Assembly: GCF_027158205.1 (NCBI RefSeq)
Contig: NZ_JAPVLU010000049.1
Location: 1 to 63,615, forward strand
From: Streptomyces sp. H39-S7
GTDB taxonomy: Bacteria > Actinomycetota > Actinomycetes > Streptomycetales > Streptomycetaceae
Direction: 5' to 3'
Length of the DNA: 63,615 nucleotides
Shown in pieces: positions 40,297-51,000 of the stretch. How positions within the stretch are numbered: position 1 is the stretch's first letter; each line of letters begins with the position of its first letter. Made by a program: the position numbers and the translations under genes. Below the pieces are notes generated by a model. It made no database searches and had not been told where the DNA came from. It saw only the letters and a list, made by a program, of their open reading frames with translations.

Positions 40297-41082
40297 TCAG
40301 CGTCCGCCCTGGGCGTCCGGTTCGTCCGGCAGCCGGGCGCCGGTGCCTGCCGGGGCGGTGCGCTGCTGCGGCAGCAGCGCGTCCAGCCGCAGCGGCCAGG
40401 AGGCGTCGACGACGGCCTGCGGGTCGCGGTCGCGGCGCAGCCACTTCTGGTAGCCGGTGGCCCAGTCGGTGTACCAGCGGATCTGGGAGCGGTGCAGGTC
40501 CCAGAGGTCGGCTTCGCCCGCTTCCGCGTACCGCTCGCCCAGGGCGCGGGCGACCCGGACGGCGGCGAGGGCGTCGGCGCCCGCCTCGTGCGCGTCGTCC
40601 AGCACCACCCCGTACACCGCGCAGGCGGCCTCCAGATTGCGCTTGCCCTTGCGGTACTTGTCCAGCGCCCGGTCCATGACCAGCGGGTCCAGGACCGGGC
40701 CGACGGCGGGGCCGGGGGCGCCGCCGAGGCCGGGCAGGTCGTGGCGGCGCAACTCTGCGGCGAGCAGGCTCAGGTCGAAGGGGGCGTTGTAGACGACGAC
40801 CGGCACGCCGTCCGCCCAGTACTCGCGCAGCGCGCGGGCTATCTCGGCGACGGCCTCGCGGGCGGGGCGGCCTTCGGCCACGGCGCGCTCGGTCGTGATG
40901 CCGTGGATCGCCGTTGCGCCCTCGGGGATGGCCACGCCGGGATCGACGAGCCACTCCCGGTGCCGTATCGGCTCACCGCCCTTGACCTCGGTGACGGCGG
41001 CCGTGACGATCCGCGCCTCGTGCGGGTCCGTCCCCGTCGTCTCCAGGTCGAAGCCGACCAGCAGCTCCCGATGCCATGCCAT
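40297..41082 (-). CDS. DEDDh 3'-5' exonuclease (DnaQ-like)
   Basis: 261 residues. Exonuclease motifs: Exo I 'GFDLETTGTDP', Exo II 'VVYNAPFDLSLL', Exo III 'DDAHEAGADALAAVRV' with His and Asp, so all five DEDDh residues are present. The tail ('RWYTDWATGYQKWLRR' onward) is specific to actinobacterial homologues. Likely a proofreading- or repair-type nuclease not joined to a polymerase. ATG 41082 follows GGAGGTAG. Single gene. Confidence 0.88.
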   Translation of the reverse strand: MAWHRELLVGFDLETTGTDPHEARIVTAAVTEVKGGEPIRHREWLVDPGVAIPEGATAIHGITTERAVAEGRPAREAVAEIARALREYWADGVPVVVYNAPFDLSLLAAELRRHDLPGLGGAPGPAVGPVLDPLVMDRALDKYRKGKRNLEAACAVYGVVLDDAHEAGADALAAVRVARALGERYAEAGEADLWDLHRSQIRWYTDWATGYQKWLRRDRDPQAVVDASWPLRLDALLPQQRTAPAGTGARLPDEPDAQGGR

Positions 41083-41200
41083 GCGCCTACCTCCCACTGA
41101 TCCCCCGTGTGCTCCGCCATCCTCTCGTGCACCACTGACAGTGGGTCCCCCGGGTCCGCGCCGCCCACCGGTGCTCCGGCTGCCGTGGGGGCCCCGGAGG

Positions 41201-42445
41201 TCAGGACACCGGCCGGGAGTCGGCCCAGACTCCTTCGAACTCCTCGCGGTAGACGTCGAAGAGGCCGGTGTGCTCGCCGCGCCGGTCGTCCTTGACGACA
41301 TGGCGCGAGGGACCGCGCAGCACCATCACCGGAACCTCCATCCCCCGCGCCTTGCGCAGATAGGACTGGACGACGGCGAGTCCGTCGGCGCTGTCCCCGT
41401 CCACGAGGTACGCGGTGAAGCGCGGTGTCTCGTCGAAGACGCGGATCTCGAAGGCCGCCGGGTCGCGCAGCCGGGCCCGGACCCTGCGCATGTGCATGAT
41501 GTTCATCTCGACGGAGCGGCTCAGCTCGCCGCGCCCGAGCCCCAGCTCGCGCTCACGGCGGCGGACGGCGCTGCTGGCGGGGTTGAGGAAGAGCAGCCGG
41601 ACCCGGCAGCCGGTCTCCGCGAGCCGCATCAGCCGGCGGCCGGAGTAGTTCTGCACGAGGAGGTTCAGGCCGATGCCTATCGCGTCCAGCCGGTGCGCGG
41701 AGCCGAAGAGGTCCTCGGCGGGCAGCTGGCGCTGCAGCCGGACCCGGTCGGAGTAGACGCCGACGACGTCGGCGTAGCGGTCGGCGACCAGTTCCTCGAC
41801 GACGTCGACGGGGAGCCGGTCGGCCGCGGCGTAGCCGGCCCCGGCGCCGAGGATGTCCAGCAGCCGGGCGGCGGCCCGTTCGGCCTGGGCGAGGACGGTG
41901 CGGGACAGCGCGCGGTTGCGGGAGACGACGTGCCGGGCGACCTCGAGCTCGTCGAGCGCCAGTTCGAGATCGCGGCGCTCGTCGAAGTACGGCTCGAAGC
42001 ACGGCCAGTGCTGCACGACGAGTTCCCGCAGCTGCGGGAGGGTCAGAAAGCTGAGGATGTTGTCGTCGGCGGGGTCGAGCAGGAAGCCCTTGCGGCGGCT
42101 GACCTCACGGACGGCGGCAGCGCGCTGCACCCATTCGTGTCCTGCCGGGCCCGCCGCGGCGACGACCCACTCCTCGCCGTGCACGGGCTCGTAGATCGGG
42201 CGCAGCACGGCGTTCACGACGGCGCGCAGGCGCTGCTCGACGAGGTTGAGCCAGACGTAGGCCCGTCCGGCCCGGCTGGCACGGGTGCGCACCTCCGCCC
42301 AGGCGTCGGCGCCCCAGTCCAGTTCCGCTCCTATCTCCAACGGCTGCGCGAGAGTGACCGCGCCGGGCGCACCGTCGGCAGTGGCGCCGCTCCGGTCGCC
42401 CTGATCCCCGCCACTGGGGAGCACAAGGCCTCCCGACGTCACCAC
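41201..42445 (-). CDS. SAV2148-family HEPN-domain protein
   Basis: 414 residues. The N-terminal half is helical and matches the SAV2148-type HEPN family of Streptomyces; the usual R-x4-6-H RNase motif is not obvious, the nearest being 'VARHVVSRNRAL'. The C-terminal half ('GCRVRLLFLNPASSAVRRRE', 'EIRVFDETPRFTAYLVDGD') has the strand-helix pattern of PLD-like domains without an HKD motif. Cytoplasmic. GTG 42445 with GGAGG upstream. Function unknown; divergent from glgX. Confidence 0.8.
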   Translation of the reverse strand: MVTSGGLVLPSGGDQGDRSGATADGAPGAVTLAQPLEIGAELDWGADAWAEVRTRASRAGRAYVWLNLVEQRLRAVVNAVLRPIYEPVHGEEWVVAAAGPAGHEWVQRAAAVREVSRRKGFLLDPADDNILSFLTLPQLRELVVQHWPCFEPYFDERRDLELALDELEVARHVVSRNRALSRTVLAQAERAAARLLDILGAGAGYAAADRLPVDVVEELVADRYADVVGVYSDRVRLQRQLPAEDLFGSAHRLDAIGIGLNLLVQNYSGRRLMRLAETGCRVRLLFLNPASSAVRRRERELGLGRGELSRSVEMNIMHMRRVRARLRDPAAFEIRVFDETPRFTAYLVDGDSADGLAVVQSYLRKARGMEVPVMVLRGPSRHVVKDDRRGEHTGLFDVYREEFEGVWADSRPVS

Positions 42446-42617
42446 GCCACCGCCTCCCTCCCCCGTCCACGATCAAGGAAGGCTACTGCCCACCGGATGG
42501 CACCGCAGCCCTATCGACCCTACTTGACTACAACCGCACCGCGTCATCACCCTTGCGGTTTCCGGCTGTTGGGAGCCGGGCAGGCATACCGCACCCCTCC
42601 CAGGGAAGATCCCCCTT

Positions 42618-42638
42618 GCGCAAATGGCACTTTTGCGC
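42618..42638. promoter_or_regulatory. operator-like inverted repeat GCGCAAA-N7-TTTGCGC
   Basis: Perfect seven-base arms (42618-42624 and 42632-42638). A TTGACA hexamer follows at 42664-42669, 60 bases before the glgX ATG, so the repeat is placed for control of glgX-treY, and possibly of the divergent HEPN gene. No clean -10 at 17-18 bases was found (TACCGT at 42693 is 23 bases away). Confidence 0.55.
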
Positions 42639-42728
42639 CCACATCTACGCGAAGATGCAAGCGTTGACAACGATGTGACCGGGCGAACGGCCTACCGTCA
42701 TCCGGTCCGGGAGTGGAAGAGTCGCGAC

Positions 42729-44849
<2,121 letters not shown>

Positions 44850-44900
44850 TCGATCGGCCGATGTGATCGTAGGACCGTGCGGCGGGGTACGCACTCCTGC

Positions 44901-47234
44901 ATGACCCCGCCGACGGCCGCCGTGCCCACCGCCACCTACCGGCTGCAGCTGCAACCGGACTTCACGTTCGCCGATGCCGAGGCCGCGGTGCCCCGCCTCG
45001 CCGCGCTCGGCGTCTCCCATCTGCACCTGTCCCCGGTGCTCCAGGCCGCGCCCGGCTCCACGCACGGGTACGACGTGGTCGACCACACCCGTGTCAGCGA
45101 GGAGCTGGGCGGCGAAGAGGGGCTGCGGGCGCTGTCCCGCACCGCCCGCGCACACGGCCTCGGCCTCATCCTCGACACCGTGCCCAACCACATGGCGGTG
45201 CCGGTTCCGGAACACCTCAGCCGGCCGCTGTGGTCGGTACTGCGTGAAGGGACGGACTCCGCCTACGCCCGGTGGTTCGACATCGACTGGGCGGTTCTGG
45301 ACGGCAGACTCCTGATGCCGGTCCTGGGCGCCCCGCTCGACGAGGTGCTGGACCGGCTGACCGTCGAGGACGACCCGGCGCTCGGCGAGCCGGTGCTGCG
45401 CTACTACGACCACGCCTTCCCGCTGCGTGCCGACACCGAGGGGCTGCCGCTGCGCGAACTGCTGGACGCCCAGTGGTACCGGCTGGCCCACTGGCGGGAG
45501 GCCAGGACCGATCTCAACTACCGGCGCTTCTTCACCATTTCCGACCTGATCGCGGTCCGGGTCGAGGACCCGGAGGTCTTCGACGCGACCCACGCCAAGC
45601 TCCTGGAACTGCTGCGCGACGGCGTCGCGGACGGCCTGCGCATCGACCACCCCGACGGCCTCGCCGACCCCGCCGGATATCTGCGCCGCCTCGCCGCCGC
45701 GTCCGACGGCCGCTGGACCGTCGTGGAGAAGATCCTCGGCCACGACGAACGGCTGCCCGCCGACTGGGCCTGCGCGGGGACCACCGGGTACGACGCGCTG
45801 GACCGGGTCGACGGGCTGTTCGCCGATCCGGCCGGGGTGGAGCGGATCACGGCGAACTACGCCGACTTCACCGGCCAGGAAGCCGACCGGGGCGGCGAGT
45901 GGGGGCCGACCGCGCGGCGCGCCGCGTACAAGATCGTGACCCAGGACCTGGCCGCCGAGGTCAGCCGACTCGGCCGCACCGCCGCCCGCGCGCTGCCCGG
46001 GCACGATCCGGCCGTGCTGCGCCGGGCCATCCGCGAACTGCTGGTCCGGCTGCCGGTCTACCGCCCCTACGTCGTGCCCGGCCAGGACGCGCCCGCCGAG
46101 GCCGTCACCCTGCTGGAGACCGCGGCCCGCGAGGCGGGCGTGCCGGCCGCGGCGGAGATCCGCGACCTCGCGCTCGGCGCGGACGCCGGGTTCGCGGTCC
46201 GCTTCGCCCAGGTCGCCTCGGCGCTGCACGCCAAGGCCGTCGAGGACACCGCCTTCTACCGCTGGTACCCGCTGCTGCCGCTCAACGAGGTCGGCCGCGA
46301 CCCCGCGCACCCCACGACCACGCCCGAGGAGTTCCACGCGTTCTGCGCCCACCTGCAGCGCGACTGGCCGACGACCGGGACCGTGCTCTCCACCCACGAC
46401 ACCAAGCGCAGCGCCGACGTCCGCGCCCGGCTCGCCGCGATCTCGGAGCACCCGGCCCTGTGGCGGTCCTGGCTGCGCCGCGAATCGGACCATCTGCGGT
46501 CCTACTTCACCCGTACCGGCATCGAGCTCGTCGACCGGCACGCCGAGTACCTGGCCTGGCAGTACGCGGTGGTCTTCTGCAGCTACGCCGCCGAGGAGGT
46601 GGTCGCCTCGACGCTGCTGAAGTCGGAGCGCGAGGCGGGGCTGCGCACCAGTTGGACGGAGCAGGACACGGCGTACGAGAAGCGGCTCGACACCTTCGCC
46701 CGCGAGCTGATCACCGGGCCGACCTACTACGCGACCGCCGACATCTCCCGCGCGATCGCGGAGCCCTCCCGGGTCAACCGGCTCGGCGCGGTGCTGCTGC
46801 AGTTGACGATGCCGGGTGTGCCCGACATCTACCAGGGCGACGAACACCCCCAACTGCTCCTCGTCGACCCCGACAACCGCCGCCCCTACCAGCCGGCGGA
46901 CCGTCGTGACGGCCCGAAGGAGCTGGTGACGACGACCGCGCTGCTGCTGCGCCGCGAGCACCCCGACTGGTTCGGCGCCGAGGCCACGTACGAGCCCCTG
47001 CACGCCACCGGTCCGGCCGCCGCGCACTGCCTCGCCTTTGCCAGGACCGGGCGCTCGGTCACCGCCGTCACCCGCCTCTCGCACGGCCTGGAACTGGCGG
47101 GCGGCTGGGGCGGCACCGAGCTGACGCTGCCGCCGGGCGACTGGACCGACCGGCTGACGGGCACCCACCACCGCGGCACCGTCCCCGTCGCGGACCTGTT
47201 CGCGACGCACCCGGTGGCGCTGCTCACGTCGTAG
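44901..47234 (+). CDS. treY: maltooligosyltrehalose synthase
   Basis: 777 residues, a GH13_26 enzyme. Nucleophile in 'DGLRIDHPDGLADP', acid Glu in 'TVVEKILGHDE', third Asp in 'STHDTKRSADVRARL'; the N-terminal 'ATYRLQLQPDFTFADA' and 'HLHLSPVLQAAPGSTHGYD' are TreY signatures. It converts the reducing-end alpha-1,4 bond of maltodextrin to alpha-1,1. ATG 44901 has no clear ribosome site; GTG 44877 after TAGGA would add eight residues. Second gene of the glgX operon, followed by a strong terminator. Confidence 0.93.
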   Translation: MTPPTAAVPTATYRLQLQPDFTFADAEAAVPRLAALGVSHLHLSPVLQAAPGSTHGYDVVDHTRVSEELGGEEGLRALSRTARAHGLGLILDTVPNHMAVPVPEHLSRPLWSVLREGTDSAYARWFDIDWAVLDGRLLMPVLGAPLDEVLDRLTVEDDPALGEPVLRYYDHAFPLRADTEGLPLRELLDAQWYRLAHWREARTDLNYRRFFTISDLIAVRVEDPEVFDATHAKLLELLRDGVADGLRIDHPDGLADPAGYLRRLAAASDGRWTVVEKILGHDERLPADWACAGTTGYDALDRVDGLFADPAGVERITANYADFTGQEADRGGEWGPTARRAAYKIVTQDLAAEVSRLGRTAARALPGHDPAVLRRAIRELLVRLPVYRPYVVPGQDAPAEAVTLLETAAREAGVPAAAEIRDLALGADAGFAVRFAQVASALHAKAVEDTAFYRWYPLLPLNEVGRDPAHPTTTPEEFHAFCAHLQRDWPTTGTVLSTHDTKRSADVRARLAAISEHPALWRSWLRRESDHLRSYFTRTGIELVDRHAEYLAWQYAVVFCSYAAEEVVASTLLKSEREAGLRTSWTEQDTAYEKRLDTFARELITGPTYYATADISRAIAEPSRVNRLGAVLLQLTMPGVPDIYQGDEHPQLLLVDPDNRRPYQPADRRDGPKELVTTTALLLRREHPDWFGAEATYEPLHATGPAAAHCLAFARTGRSVTAVTRLSHGLELAGGWGGTELTLPPGDWTDRLTGTHHRGTVPVADLFATHPVALLTS

Positions 47235-47247
47235 GGCTGCCGGGAAG

Positions 47248-47273
47248 GGCTCCCCGACCGGTGTCGGGGAGCC
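47248..47273. terminator. terminator between treY and the SDR gene
   Basis: GGCTCCCCGAC (47248-47258) pairs perfectly with GTCGGGGAGCC (47263-47273), tetraloop CGGT; between convergent genes. Confidence 0.8.
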
Positions 47274-47358
47274 GGTGCCTGGCCGGGTCCCGGGGAACCG
47301 CTGCCCGGCGGGGGTCAGGGCAACGCCGTGCCCGGTGCGGACGCCCGGCCGGTGCGGC

Positions 47359-48120
47359 TCACGCCTGCCGGGTCGGCAGCACGACCACCTGGCGCAGGTT
47401 GACGTGCGCCGGCCGGCTGGCGACAAACCCGATGATGTCCGCGATCTCGTCCGACGACAGGGTGCCCATCTGCTCGAACATGCCGCCGAGCTGCGCCGAC
47501 AACTCCTGGTTGTCGATGTGGTGGCCGAGCTCGGTGTCGGTCAGCCCCGGCTCGATGTTGGTGACGCGGACGTCGCGCGGCCCGAGTTCGGCGCGCAGCA
47601 ACGTCGACAGGTGGGTGAGCGCGGCCTTGGTCGCCCCGTACACGGCGTAGTTGGGGAACGTGAGGTGTGCGCCGACCGAGGAGATGTTGACGAGGTCGGC
47701 CGGCCGGTGCTCGGCCGCCGCGGCGACGAGGTCGGCGGTGAAGGCGCGGATGATCCGCAGCACGCCCGTCACATTGGTGTCGATCATGCGGGACCACTCG
47801 TCGATCCGGCCGTCGTCGAGCGGGTTGGGCAGCATGACGCCCGCCGAGTTCACCACCAGGTCGACGGGCCCGTACGCCTGGTGGATCCGGTCGGCGGCGG
47901 CGTCCACGGACGCGCCGTCGGTGACGTCGACCGGTACGGCCAGCGCCTGCCCGCCGGCCGCGGCGATCTTCCCGGCCAGCTCGTCCAGCCGGTCCGCGCG
48001 GCGGGCCAGCAGCGCGACCCGGGCGCCGTGCGCGGCGAGCAGCCGGGCGGTGGCCTCCCCCATGCCGCTGGCGGCCCCGGTGACGACGGCGGTGCGGCCG
48101 GCGAGGTTGTCGTAACTCAT
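47359..48120 (-). CDS. short-chain dehydrogenase/reductase
   Basis: 253 residues, Rossmann fold with 'VVTGAASGMGEATARLL' (TGxxxGxG), 'NSAGVMLPNP' (NAG-type motif), Ser in 'NISSVGAHLTF' and catalytic Tyr-x3-Lys in 'YAVYGATKAAL'. NAD(P)-dependent oxidoreductase of unknown substrate, close to the 'SDR oxidoreductase YdfG-like' group. ATG 48120 with GGGAGCACC upstream. Divergent from an XRE regulator of the type that often controls a neighbouring SDR, so a regulator-target pair is likely. Confidence 0.88.
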   Translation of the reverse strand: MSYDNLAGRTAVVTGAASGMGEATARLLAAHGARVALLARRADRLDELAGKIAAAGGQALAVPVDVTDGASVDAAADRIHQAYGPVDLVVNSAGVMLPNPLDDGRIDEWSRMIDTNVTGVLRIIRAFTADLVAAAAEHRPADLVNISSVGAHLTFPNYAVYGATKAALTHLSTLLRAELGPRDVRVTNIEPGLTDTELGHHIDNQELSAQLGGMFEQMGTLSSDEIADIIGFVASRPAHVNLRQVVVLPTRQA

Positions 48121-48253
48121 GCGAGGTGCTCCCTGAAGTGGTGGTGCGGGGTGTCCTGCTGACGTGCTCCACTCTGCGGCCGGTCGCGGGGGCTACCCAG
48201 GGCTGTGGTTTTCCTGGGTCTGCCAGAACCAGGCAGGCTTCCGGCCGACGACC

Positions 48254-48259
48254 TAGGCT
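48254..48259 (+). promoter_or_regulatory. -10 box of the XRE regulator, leaderless type
   Basis: TAGGCT ends seven bases before ATG 48267; the same hexamer and nearly the same spacing occur upstream of the GNAT gene at 20957. Confidence 0.55.
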
Positions 48260-48266
48260 GCTGCGC

Positions 48267-49106
48267 ATGGACAGTGATCTGAGCGGGTTCCTGCAGTCGC
48301 GCCGCGGCCGTATCCAGCCCGAGGACGTGGGGCTGCCGTCGCACGGCCGACGCCGGGTGCCGGGGCTGCGCCGCGAGGAGGTCGCCCAGCTCGCCGGGGT
48401 GAGCGTGGACTACTACATCCGGCTGGAGCAGGGCCGCGGCCACAACGTGTCCGACGCCGTACTCGACTCCATCGCGCGGGTGCTGCGGCTCGACGACACC
48501 GAGCAGGAGCACCTGCGGGCACTGGCCCGGCCGGCCCGTACCGCCCGGGCGGCGTCGCGCCCCAGCCTGCGGGTACGGCCCGGACTGCGGCTGCTGCTCG
48601 ACATGATGAGCGGCCCGGCGTTCGTCCTGGGGCGGCGGATGGACGCCCTGGCGTGGAACGCGCTCGCCGACGCGGTCTGCGGATTCTCCGAGTACCCCGA
48701 CGGCGAGTGCAACATCGCCCGGTCGGTCTTCCTCGACGAGCAGGCGCGCGGCCTGTACCCGGACTGGAACGCGGTGGCCGCCGAGACCGTCGCGTACCTG
48801 CGGCTGGACGCGGGACGGCACCCGGACGACCAGCGGATGGCCGCGCTGATCGGCGAGTTGTCGCTCAAGAGCGAGGAGTTCCGGCGGCTGTGGGCCGACC
48901 ACCTCGTCGCGGAGAAGACGTACGGGGTGAAGCGGATCGCCCATCCGGTCGTCGGCGACCTGGAGTTCGGCTACGAGACGCTCGCGCTGCCCGGCGATCC
49001 GGACCAGACGCTCGTCGCGTACACCGTGGCGCCGGGCTCCACGACGGCCGAACGGCTGGCGCTGCTCGCCAGTTGGACCACGGCGCCGGCCGTCCGGCCG
49101 CGGTAG
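48267..49106 (+). CDS. XRE-family regulator with MmyB-like ligand domain
   Basis: 279 residues. N-terminal helix-turn-helix 'VPGLRREEVAQLAGVSVDYY' with 'IRLEQGRGHNVSDAVLDSI', then an MmyB-like PAS-related domain ('AWNALADAVCGFSEYPDGEC', 'NIARSVFLDEQARGLYPDW') thought to bind a fatty-acid-like ligand. Such regulators usually repress an adjacent SDR or oxidoreductase, which here is the divergent gene. No Shine-Dalgarno; see the -10 entry. Confidence 0.88.
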   Translation: MDSDLSGFLQSRRGRIQPEDVGLPSHGRRRVPGLRREEVAQLAGVSVDYYIRLEQGRGHNVSDAVLDSIARVLRLDDTEQEHLRALARPARTARAASRPSLRVRPGLRLLLDMMSGPAFVLGRRMDALAWNALADAVCGFSEYPDGECNIARSVFLDEQARGLYPDWNAVAAETVAYLRLDAGRHPDDQRMAALIGELSLKSEEFRRLWADHLVAEKTYGVKRIAHPVVGDLEFGYETLALPGDPDQTLVAYTVAPGSTTAERLALLASWTTAPAVRPR

Positions 49107-49159
49107 CGCCCCGGGGTGCACGGACAGCCGAACGGTGTCGAGACCGCCGAAAGGAACAA

Positions 49160-49173
49160 GTCCCCTGGGGGAC
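49160..49173. promoter_or_regulatory. palindrome GTCCCC-TG-GGGGAC upstream of the LtrA-like gene
   Basis: Perfect six-base arms with two bases between, 50 bases before GTG 49223. Same architecture and arms as the palindrome at 13946-13959. Confidence 0.45.
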
Positions 49174-49222
49174 CTGCCCATTCCGTTCCCGCTCGCGTCG
49201 GAGATCGCCCATACTCACCGGC

Positions 49223-50371
49223 GTGACCACCGACCACCTCGACTCCAGCGGCCAGGAGACCCTGCGGGTCAGCCCCCTGGAGCTCTTCTTCGACCTCGTC
49301 TTCGTCTTCACCGTCACCCAGCTCACCAGCAGCCTCGCCCACCATCTCGACGGGGGCGGGCTGCTGCGGGTCGTGATCATGCTCGCGTTGATCTGGTGGA
49401 TGTACGACGCGTTCATCTGGCTCACCAACGCGATGCCGCCCACCACCCACAGCCGGCGCGGGCTGATGCTCGCCGGCATGGCCGGCTTCCTGATCATCTC
49501 GCTGGCGATCCCGCACGCCTTCGACGGCAGCGGTGTCGTCTTCGGCCTCGCCTACCTCTTCGTCATAGCCGTGCACTGCGGCACCTTCGCCGTCACCGGC
49601 GTGCCGCTGAGCTCGGTGGCCCGCATGGGCGGCCTGAACGTCCTCAACGCCGCCCTCGTCGTGATCGGCGGCTACCTCCAGGGCGGCATCCAACTGGGCC
49701 TGTGGACGGTGTCCCTGGCCATCCTGCTCGCCACGCCCCGGCTGGTGGGACTGGGGGAGTTCACCATCCGCTGCGGCCACTTCGTCGAGCGGCACGGCCT
49801 CATCATGATCGTGGCGTTCGGCGAGTCCGTGATCGCGATCGGTGTGGGCGTCGGTGACGCGCAACTCACCGCGGGACGGGTCAGCGCCGCCGTCCTGATG
49901 CTCTGCGTCTGCCTAGGGCTGTGGTGGGCGTACTTCGGCCACGGGGACGACGAGCGGGGCGAGCACGCCCTGGCGCGACTGCCCGCCGTCCAGCGGAACT
50001 TCGCGGCCGTGCGGATCTACAACCTGGGCCACTACGGCCTGCTGCTCGGCGTCCTGCTCTTCGCCGCGGGCGTCAAGGCGGCCGTCGGACACGCCGGCGA
50101 CCACCTCGGGGACGCCCAGGCCTGGGCGCTCGCCGGCGGCATCGCGCTCTTCCTGGTCGCCGACGCCACCAACCGCCGCGCCATCGGCATCGGGCCGCTC
50201 CTCCCCCGGCTCTGCGCCGCGGGCCTGCTCGCCGCCACCGTCCCGCTCGGCACCCGCCTCACCGCGCTCACCCAGGTCGGCGGCGCCGTCCTGGTGCTGG
50301 CCCTGTGCTTCGGCTACGAGGAGCTGACCGCGCGCGGCGCGCCCGCGCCGGCCGGCACCGTCCAGGCGTAG
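49223..50371 (+). CDS. ltrA: low temperature requirement protein A-like membrane protein
   Basis: 382 residues with about ten predicted membrane helices. The LtrA family marks are the start 'VSPLELFFDLVFVFTVTQLT' and 'FVERHGLIMIVAFGESVIAI', the latter in the centre. LtrA was named for cold growth in Listeria; its activity is unknown. GTG 49223, CATACT ends seven bases before it. The last 58 bases overlap tail to tail with the GNAT gene on the other strand. Confidence 0.87.
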   Translation: MTTDHLDSSGQETLRVSPLELFFDLVFVFTVTQLTSSLAHHLDGGGLLRVVIMLALIWWMYDAFIWLTNAMPPTTHSRRGLMLAGMAGFLIISLAIPHAFDGSGVVFGLAYLFVIAVHCGTFAVTGVPLSSVARMGGLNVLNAALVVIGGYLQGGIQLGLWTVSLAILLATPRLVGLGEFTIRCGHFVERHGLIMIVAFGESVIAIGVGVGDAQLTAGRVSAAVLMLCVCLGLWWAYFGHGDDERGEHALARLPAVQRNFAAVRIYNLGHYGLLLGVLLFAAGVKAAVGHAGDHLGDAQAWALAGGIALFLVADATNRRAIGIGPLLPRLCAAGLLAATVPLGTRLTALTQVGGAVLVLALCFGYEELTARGAPAPAGTVQA

Positions 50372-50823
50372 CGGCGCTTCTCCCGGGAGGTGGCGCCGAG
50401 CCGGTCGTAGAAGCGGATGGCGCCCTCGTTCCACACCGGGGTGTTCCACTGCACCTCCTCGAGGCCGAGCGCCACCGCCTCGGCCGCGACCGCGTCGATG
50501 AGCAGCCGGCCGAGGCCCAGGCCGCGGTGGTCGCCGTCGAGGAACAGGCAGTCCATGTGCAGGTACTCGTGGCCGGACCACGTGGCGAACTCGGGGGTGC
50601 AGGTCGCGTAGCCGGCGAGGGAGCCGTCCCCCAGTTCCGCCACGAGGCAGATCAGCCGTGGCTCGGGACGGTCGAAGAGCGCGTCGGCGAGCCGTTCCGC
50701 GAAGCCTGCGGCGGGCGGGTCGGCCTGCTCGTAGACGGCATGGGCGATGGCGAGTTCCGCGACGCGGGGCAGGTCGGACCTGGTGGCGTGCCGGACGACG
50801 GGTACTGCCTGGCTCTGGATCAT
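50314..50823 (-). CDS. GNAT-family N-acetyltransferase
   Basis: 169 residues. Acetyl-CoA loop 'CLFLDGDHRGLGLGRLLIDA' and 'WNEGAIRFYDRLGA' are clear GNAT motifs, of the kind seen in diamine or aminoglycoside-type acetyltransferases. ATG 50823. It converges on and overlaps ltrA by 58 bases. Substrate unknown. Confidence 0.87.
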   Translation of the reverse strand: MIQSQAVPVVRHATRSDLPRVAELAIAHAVYEQADPPAAGFAERLADALFDRPEPRLICLVAELGDGSLAGYATCTPEFATWSGHEYLHMDCLFLDGDHRGLGLGRLLIDAVAAEAVALGLEEVQWNTPVWNEGAIRFYDRLGATSREKRRYAWTVPAGAGAPRAVSSS

Positions 50824-50911
50824 CCGGCCAAAATAGTCCCTGGACAGGCTCTCCGGGACCGGGCTACGGTAGGGCCACGCCCGTGATCATCATCGGAAGG
50901 AGGCGAGAGCG

Positions 50912-50968
50912 ATGTACACCACCACCTGCCCGCGCTCCCGCCCTGCCGTCCGGGCGTCCCACATCTGA
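50912..50968 (+). CDS. 18-codon leader ORF before a GNAT gene
   Basis: ATG at 50912 with AAGGAGG (50897-50903) eight bases ahead; the peptide is 'MYTTTCPRSRPAVRASHI'. The stop is 32 bases before the GNAT start at 51001, whose own ribosome site is GAAGGA. The single Cys, the Arg/Pro content and the strong SD suggest a regulatory leader, like the other short leaders in this window. Not recognised by family. Confidence 0.45.
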   Translation: MYTTTCPRSRPAVRASHI

Positions 50969-51000
50969 CCGGGAGCGCACCACTCTCCCGAAGGATCCGC

